Below, in pieces: positions 59,623 through 64,000 of a DNA stretch of 64,000 nucleotides; the first letter of the stretch is position 1; the number at the start of each line of letters is the position of its first letter. The notes under the pieces are model-generated. The model saw only the letters and a list, made by a program, of their open reading frames with translations, was not told where the DNA came from and searched no databases. The DNA is from Myxococcota bacterium (GTDB taxonomy: Bacteria; Myxococcota; JAJVIH01): positions 1 through 64,000 of the forward strand of contig JAJVIH010000031.1 in NCBI GenBank assembly GCA_022072125.1, given 5' to 3'. A program made the translations under genes and the position numbers.

Positions 59623-60798
59623 TCATTTCCGCGTTTTGGGCGAGGTGTGGGCGATGGCGGCGACCACATCGCGCCACAGGTTGAGGCGGGACTGCATCAT
59701 GCCGCGGAACTCGGCCACAAACTGTTTTCCCTGCTGCTTGAATTCGGGCTTGCCATGCTCCTTGATATACTGGAGCAATTGATCCAGCGCCTCTGGCGGG
59801 GCCATTTGCGCCGCCGGACCGGCCAGGGCGCGAATGGCGTAGCGCCCGCTTTTTTTGCCCAACGGATATTCATGCTGCCGATCAAAGAGCGAGGGTTCGA
59901 GATCGGTGTAGGCCTGCTCATCCTGCAGGGCGGCGTGGGCGTGTACGCCGGACGCATGGGCGAAGGCGAAGGCCCCCACCACCGGCTCCAGCGGAGACAC
60001 CGGAATGCCCGAGGCCGTCTCCACCAGCGCCGCCAGCCGCGGCAGGCGCTGGGCCTTGAGCCCCTTGGCCAGTTCCATGCGGACAAGGCACGCGGTCAGG
60101 GTGGACAGGGATGCATTGCCCGCGCGTTCCCCCAGGCCATTGACGGTCACGCTGACGTGCCGCGCTCCGCCCTGCCATGCGGCGAGGGAGTTTCCGGCCG
60201 CCATGCCCAGGTCATTGTGCCCATGGTAGCCCAGGTGGAGGGGTTCGGGGACGCGCGCGCGGATGCGGCGGACCCACTCCCTGGCTTCCCAGGGAAGATG
60301 CACCCCCACGGTATCGCACAGATAGGCGGTGTCCACGGCCCCGCCAAAGGCGTTGACCAGCGCGACAATGTCATCCTCCGCGGCGCGCGAGGCGTCCTCG
60401 ACCGCCAGATGCACCTTGATGCGTTCGGCGGCCAACGCCAGCACCAGCGGACGGGCTTTCTCGATCATCCCCGGAAGATCCCAGTTCATATGTTCCAGGC
60501 GCCGCCGCGACGCCGGGGTGATCAGATAAACCGCGGCAGGACGCAGTTCGATCGCCTGGGCGACGTCATCGGTGTTGACGCGGCAGGAGACGCCCACCTC
60601 GGCGCGCAGGTGCAAATCCAGCAGGGAGCGGATGGTCTTGCATTCCTTTTCTCCGGAAGCGGGCATGCCGGCGTCCAGGCGGTGGACGCCGAATTCGTCG
60701 AGCGCCATGGCGATGGAGCATTTTTCCTCGATGGAAAAATCCACGCCGGCGACCTGTTCGCCCTCGCGCAGGGTGTTGTCAGTCAGAAAAATACTCAT
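59623..60798 (-). CDS. homocitrate synthase / 2-isopropylmalate synthase family protein (HMGL-like)
   Basis: FLTDNTLREGEQVAGVDFSIEEKCSIAMALDEFGVHRLDAGMPASGEKE, HLGYHGHNDLGMAAGNSLAAWQGGARHVSVTVNGLGERAGNASLSTL. Start overlaps upstream stop (ATGA). Confidence 0.93.
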   Translation of the reverse strand: MSIFLTDNTLREGEQVAGVDFSIEEKCSIAMALDEFGVHRLDAGMPASGEKECKTIRSLLDLHLRAEVGVSCRVNTDDVAQAIELRPAAVYLITPASRRRLEHMNWDLPGMIEKARPLVLALAAERIKVHLAVEDASRAAEDDIVALVNAFGGAVDTAYLCDTVGVHLPWEAREWVRRIRARVPEPLHLGYHGHNDLGMAAGNSLAAWQGGARHVSVTVNGLGERAGNASLSTLTACLVRMELAKGLKAQRLPRLAALVETASGIPVSPLEPVVGAFAFAHASGVHAHAALQDEQAYTDLEPSLFDRQHEYPLGKKSGRYAIRALAGPAAQMAPPEALDQLLQYIKEHGKPEFKQQGKQFVAEFRGMMQSRLNLWRDVVAAIAHTSPKTRK

Positions 60799-62507
60799 GT
60801 GAATACGGCTCGCGGGGCGGACGGATGCAACGCGGCGATGCGCCGGACCTCGTCCACGTAATCCCATGTTCCAGAGAAGGGTTGTTCGGGCAGGGGTTCG
60901 CCGCGCCGCTGGGCGATCATTTTCCGGCGCTCGAAGCAGTGGGTGCGCCCCTGTTCCGGAGTGACGAATTTCCGCGGATCGGGAGACAGGAAACAGAAGT
61001 CCATGCACTTGAGTTTCTGCATCTCCCGGGTGAATTCATGGATGCCGCCGCGATCCCGTTCGTCGCCGAAGTAGTCGAGTATCTTGAAGCCCAGCCCGGA
61101 ATAGGTGTCCGCTCCTTCTCCGCCATGGCTGCGCACGAAATCCATGAAATTCCTGCGGTCGGTGATCATGTTGAAATCCTGGGGACGCTCGAATTGCGGA
61201 GAGCCGGGCTCCAGTTGCACGCTCCAGGTCATCAGCCGCTTGATATTGGAGAAGCGCGCGGCCATTTCATGAATCAGCCGTTTGGTTTTCATGGCGCGCT
61301 CCAGGTTTTCACCCGGCAAACCGATGGTGAAGAAAATATCCATGGTGATGCCATGCTGCTTCAGCCGTTCACATACCGCCAGCAGATCGGCGTTGGAGTA
61401 GAAATGCCCCTTGTTGAGACGGCGGACATCCTCGTCGCCGGAGTCGGGAGACAGCGCGAAATAGCTGTGCTGCATGCCGAAGGTGCGGGCGAACTCGCGC
61501 ATGAAGCGTTCGGTGGGCAACCCCCAGCACTCGAAGTAGAAATCCACATCCAGCCGCGCGGCGCGCATCTTGCGGAACAGTTCGACATAGTATTCGTCCC
61601 GCTCCGGGATGGGATCAAAACACAGCGCCATGGTCTTGTACCCGAAATCCATGGCGCGGCGGATGTCGTCCATCACCCGGTCATGGCCGCGCCACAACAT
61701 CTTGCTGCCGCCGTTGATGCGCCGCAGCGAGTCGCGGTTGCCGCCGCAGTAGGTGCAGACCACCGGGCAACCGCGTCCGATGAACAGCGGGAAAAAGGTC
61801 CGGCCCATGGTCTGGAAACGGCGGTTTTCCTCCTTGTTGAAATCCTTTCCCCAGGCCAGGGGGAAGCCGAAATTGGCGGCGTATTCCTCCGGATGCCGCA
61901 TCACCGACAGATCGCCGAAGACGAGATCGTCCAGGTCCTTGGGTTCGGCGAAATAATCCATGGGGTTCTTGTGGACGGCGCCCTTTTCATCGCGCCACAC
62001 CAGGTTGGACACGGTGCGAAAGTCCCGTTTTCCCGCCAGCGCCTCGTTGAGTTGCCGGATGGGGGTTTCGCCATGGCCCTGCACAACAGCGTCAATCCAC
62101 GGAACCGACTCCAGGATTTCCCTGTTGAAATAACCCGCCGTGGTGCCGCCAAGGAACAGGAAGACATCCGGACGGACTTCCTTGATCTTCCGCGCCACGT
62201 CAATCACGTCGAAGGACTGGTAATGCCAGTACAGCGGCATGCCCACCGCGGTGATTTCCGGACGGCCCTCCAGTTCGCGGATGACCGAATAACTTTTGTC
62301 CAGAATCCATTCCACCCCCAGGTGAATGATTTCCGCCGGCGTGCCGCCGGATTTGAGCATATGGGCGAGCGCGGGCAGCCCCATGGGCATGTAGTTGATG
62401 TTCATGAACTCCCCCAGCGGCAAATAGTGGTTGCTGAACTTGGGGACATGAACAAACAGGAAATGGGGGCTGGGGCGCTTCAAGGGATTCATATTCCGGG
62501 ATACCAC
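60795..62507 (-). CDS. radical SAM protein with N-terminal B12-binding-like domain
   Basis: IGRGCPVVCTYCGGN CxxxCxxC cluster motif; N-terminal Rossmann-like region ending DVFLFLGGTTAGYF; ALSPDSGDEDVRRLNKGHFYSNADLL and FFTIGLPGEN radical SAM segments. Confidence 0.92.
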   Translation of the reverse strand: MVSRNMNPLKRPSPHFLFVHVPKFSNHYLPLGEFMNINYMPMGLPALAHMLKSGGTPAEIIHLGVEWILDKSYSVIRELEGRPEITAVGMPLYWHYQSFDVIDVARKIKEVRPDVFLFLGGTTAGYFNREILESVPWIDAVVQGHGETPIRQLNEALAGKRDFRTVSNLVWRDEKGAVHKNPMDYFAEPKDLDDLVFGDLSVMRHPEEYAANFGFPLAWGKDFNKEENRRFQTMGRTFFPLFIGRGCPVVCTYCGGNRDSLRRINGGSKMLWRGHDRVMDDIRRAMDFGYKTMALCFDPIPERDEYYVELFRKMRAARLDVDFYFECWGLPTERFMREFARTFGMQHSYFALSPDSGDEDVRRLNKGHFYSNADLLAVCERLKQHGITMDIFFTIGLPGENLERAMKTKRLIHEMAARFSNIKRLMTWSVQLEPGSPQFERPQDFNMITDRRNFMDFVRSHGGEGADTYSGLGFKILDYFGDERDRGGIHEFTREMQKLKCMDFCFLSPDPRKFVTPEQGRTHCFERRKMIAQRRGEPLPEQPFSGTWDYVDEVRRIAALHPSAPRAVFT

Positions 62508-62679
62508 CGGAAATCGCCCGCGGTTTCAACCTGGCGTCCGGAAATCCTCGTCTCCCCGCATGCGGGACAGGTTTGGAGCCGCAACATCCGGAGGCGGCCG
62601 CTTGCCCCGCCGCCCAGGTTCAAGCATGCGCCCATATCCGTTCAGACTTCACCCAGTGATTCAATCCGGAACGGCGTGC

Positions 62680-63480
62680 TCAGGCCCGGGATTTCAAAAG
62701 GAAACGGCGAGCCAGCAAAATAGCCAGCAACAGGGCGGCAAACCCGCCGCCGTGGGATGAACCAGCGTCCGGCGCCAGGGAGCATCCGCCGGATTTTGGG
62801 GTGTTGAGCACGGCGTCATCCCCATAGATGGCGCAAACCCCCAGAATATCATCAATATGCAAGTCGCGCTTGATGGTTTCGTTGGGATTGGCCTGGCCAT
62901 ACATGGTCGCCGCCGGGGTCAGGGAATGCGCCAGGCCCAGCAGGTGGCCGATTTCATGGACAGCGGTGTTCTCCAGATCCATGGGAGTCCGGGTGGGATC
63001 AAATTCCGTCAGCTTGCCGCTGGATGCGAAGGTGTAATCCTCGGCGTTAAACTCGATATCCGAGCCGACGATCTCGCCATTGAAGGCGTTGTAATACTGC
63101 GAGGTGATGGCGATGGCTCCGAAATACTCCCGGTTGTTCCATCCCTTTTCGATGAACATGACGGAGTTTTCATTGCTCTCCAGGTCCTTGCGGTTGAAGG
63201 TGGCGATGCGTTCGTCCGTCAATCCGCCGTAAACAAAGTTGACCCGGTGGCAGGGCGCCTCCGACCAGCGTTTGAAGCTGCGCGTCATCGCATCCAGGAT
63301 TTCCTCCTGCTTCATCCGGGAATATCCCCCCTTGCTGAGCTTCCATCTGATGTCCGTGCTGGTCCAGTACATCTTTTGTTCGGGATAGCCCGCGTCCTTG
63401 TCGGTGGTGGCGCGCACGAATCCCTCCGCGGCGATGGAATGAAGAAGAAGGGCGGCGGCGAGCAGGTGCGAAAACCACAT
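62680..63480 (-). CDS. matrixin-type zinc metalloprotease with MYXO-CTERM-like tail
   Basis: AVHEIGHLLGLAHS zinc motif; ATMYG Met-turn-like; C terminus GGCSLAPDAGSSHGGGFAALLLAILLARRFLLKSRA. Start trimmed to MWFSHLL signal peptide. Confidence 0.88.
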   Translation of the reverse strand: MWFSHLLAAALLLHSIAAEGFVRATTDKDAGYPEQKMYWTSTDIRWKLSKGGYSRMKQEEILDAMTRSFKRWSEAPCHRVNFVYGGLTDERIATFNRKDLESNENSVMFIEKGWNNREYFGAIAITSQYYNAFNGEIVGSDIEFNAEDYTFASSGKLTEFDPTRTPMDLENTAVHEIGHLLGLAHSLTPAATMYGQANPNETIKRDLHIDDILGVCAIYGDDAVLNTPKSGGCSLAPDAGSSHGGGFAALLLAILLARRFLLKSRA

Positions 63481-63542
63481 GGGAAGGATTGTAAGCCGCC
63501 ACGGGACGGCGGGCAAAGAGGTCCGCCGTTCGCCGGAGCGGT

Positions 63543-64000
63543 TCAGCCATCCAGCAGGAGATGCAACAGGTTGCAGGCGGCGCGCGCGGTCACGCCGCCG
63601 GCATCCAGGGCTGGATTGACCTCCACCAGATCCAACGAGGATATCTCGAACCGGGAACGGGCGGCGGCGAGCAGGCGGGCGGCTTCATCCATCCGCAAAC
63701 CGCCGCTGGCCGGCGTGCCGACTCCGGGCGCCACGGATGGATCCAGCGCGTCAATATCCAGCGAGACATGCAGGCGATCGCAGCGGGCCGCCAGATAATC
63801 CATCGCATGGGCGATGGCGTTGGCCATCCCCACCCGGAGGATGCGCGGCATGTCCAGCAGTTCGACGCCGGCGGCTTCGATATTCGCATCCTCGCCCCTG
63901 TCCAGGTCGCGCACCCCGAAGAGCACGGTTTGTCCGCCCGCGATCGCCGGATGGAACTTGCCGATGCGGGTCAGTTCTTCCGGTCCGCGCCCGGTCAGGC
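63543..64000 (-). CDS. arginase/agmatinase family protein, partial (N terminus beyond window)
   Basis: LHVSLDIDALDPSVAPGVGTPASGGLRMDEAARLL, SLDLVEVNPALDAGGVTARAACNLLHLLL; frame open to the right edge. Confidence 0.9.
   Translation of the reverse strand, partial: LTGRGPEELTRIGKFHPAIAGGQTVLFGVRDLDRGEDANIEAAGVELLDMPRILRVGMANAIAHAMDYLAARCDRLHVSLDIDALDPSVAPGVGTPASGGLRMDEAARLLAAARSRFEISSLDLVEVNPALDAGGVTARAACNLLHLLLDG

Noticed and set aside
60825-62723. 632-aa ORF on the plus strand opposite the radical SAM gene
   Set aside because: Radical SAM motifs on the minus strand are clear; the opposite ORF has no recognisable motif.

Overview
GC-rich bacterial chromosomal window, densely coded on both strands. 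Several traits suggest a Myxococcota or other delta-proteobacteria-like lineage: lipoproteins with Ala/Asp/Ser-rich linkers, a PEGA-type Ser/Thr kinase, and a MYXO-CTERM-like tail on a matrixin-type protease. The lineage is inference only. Contents in order: (1) SDR, KdsC-like phosphatase and NeuB-like synthase genes plus a fatty-acid hydroxylase; (2) Ser/Thr kinase followed by two SRPBCC-type proteins; (3) F1Fo ATPase operon b'-b-delta-alpha-gamma-beta-epsilon, ended by a perfect bidirectional terminator; (4) heme uptake operon (TonB receptor, two-domain HmuY-like lipoprotein, HmuTUV, HemS) behind a 16/19 Fur box; (5) glycosyltransferase and asparagine synthase; (6) CBS protein, truncated Uma2 remnant, glutamate dehydrogenase, Kef-type antiporter; (7) tRNA-Val(CAC), HtrA protease, prolyl iminopeptidase, SDR, two large lipoproteins; (8) recR-ybaB-dnaX-SRP RNA-tRNA-Ser(GGA), with an A9 slippery site in dnaX joining a -1 frame extension; (9) phoBR-pstSCAB-phoU, tandem FHA proteins and a hydrolase lipoprotein, with a Pho box upstream of phoB; (10) a tightly packed seven-gene operon: radical SAM, homocitrate-synthase-like, LeuC-like, LeuD-like, TrxR-like flavoprotein without the CxxC, LuxE-like, LuxC-like. 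Item 10 is the best candidate for an undescribed pathway; (11) matrixin protease and a partial arginase. All family names come from reading motifs in the translations; no searches were run.
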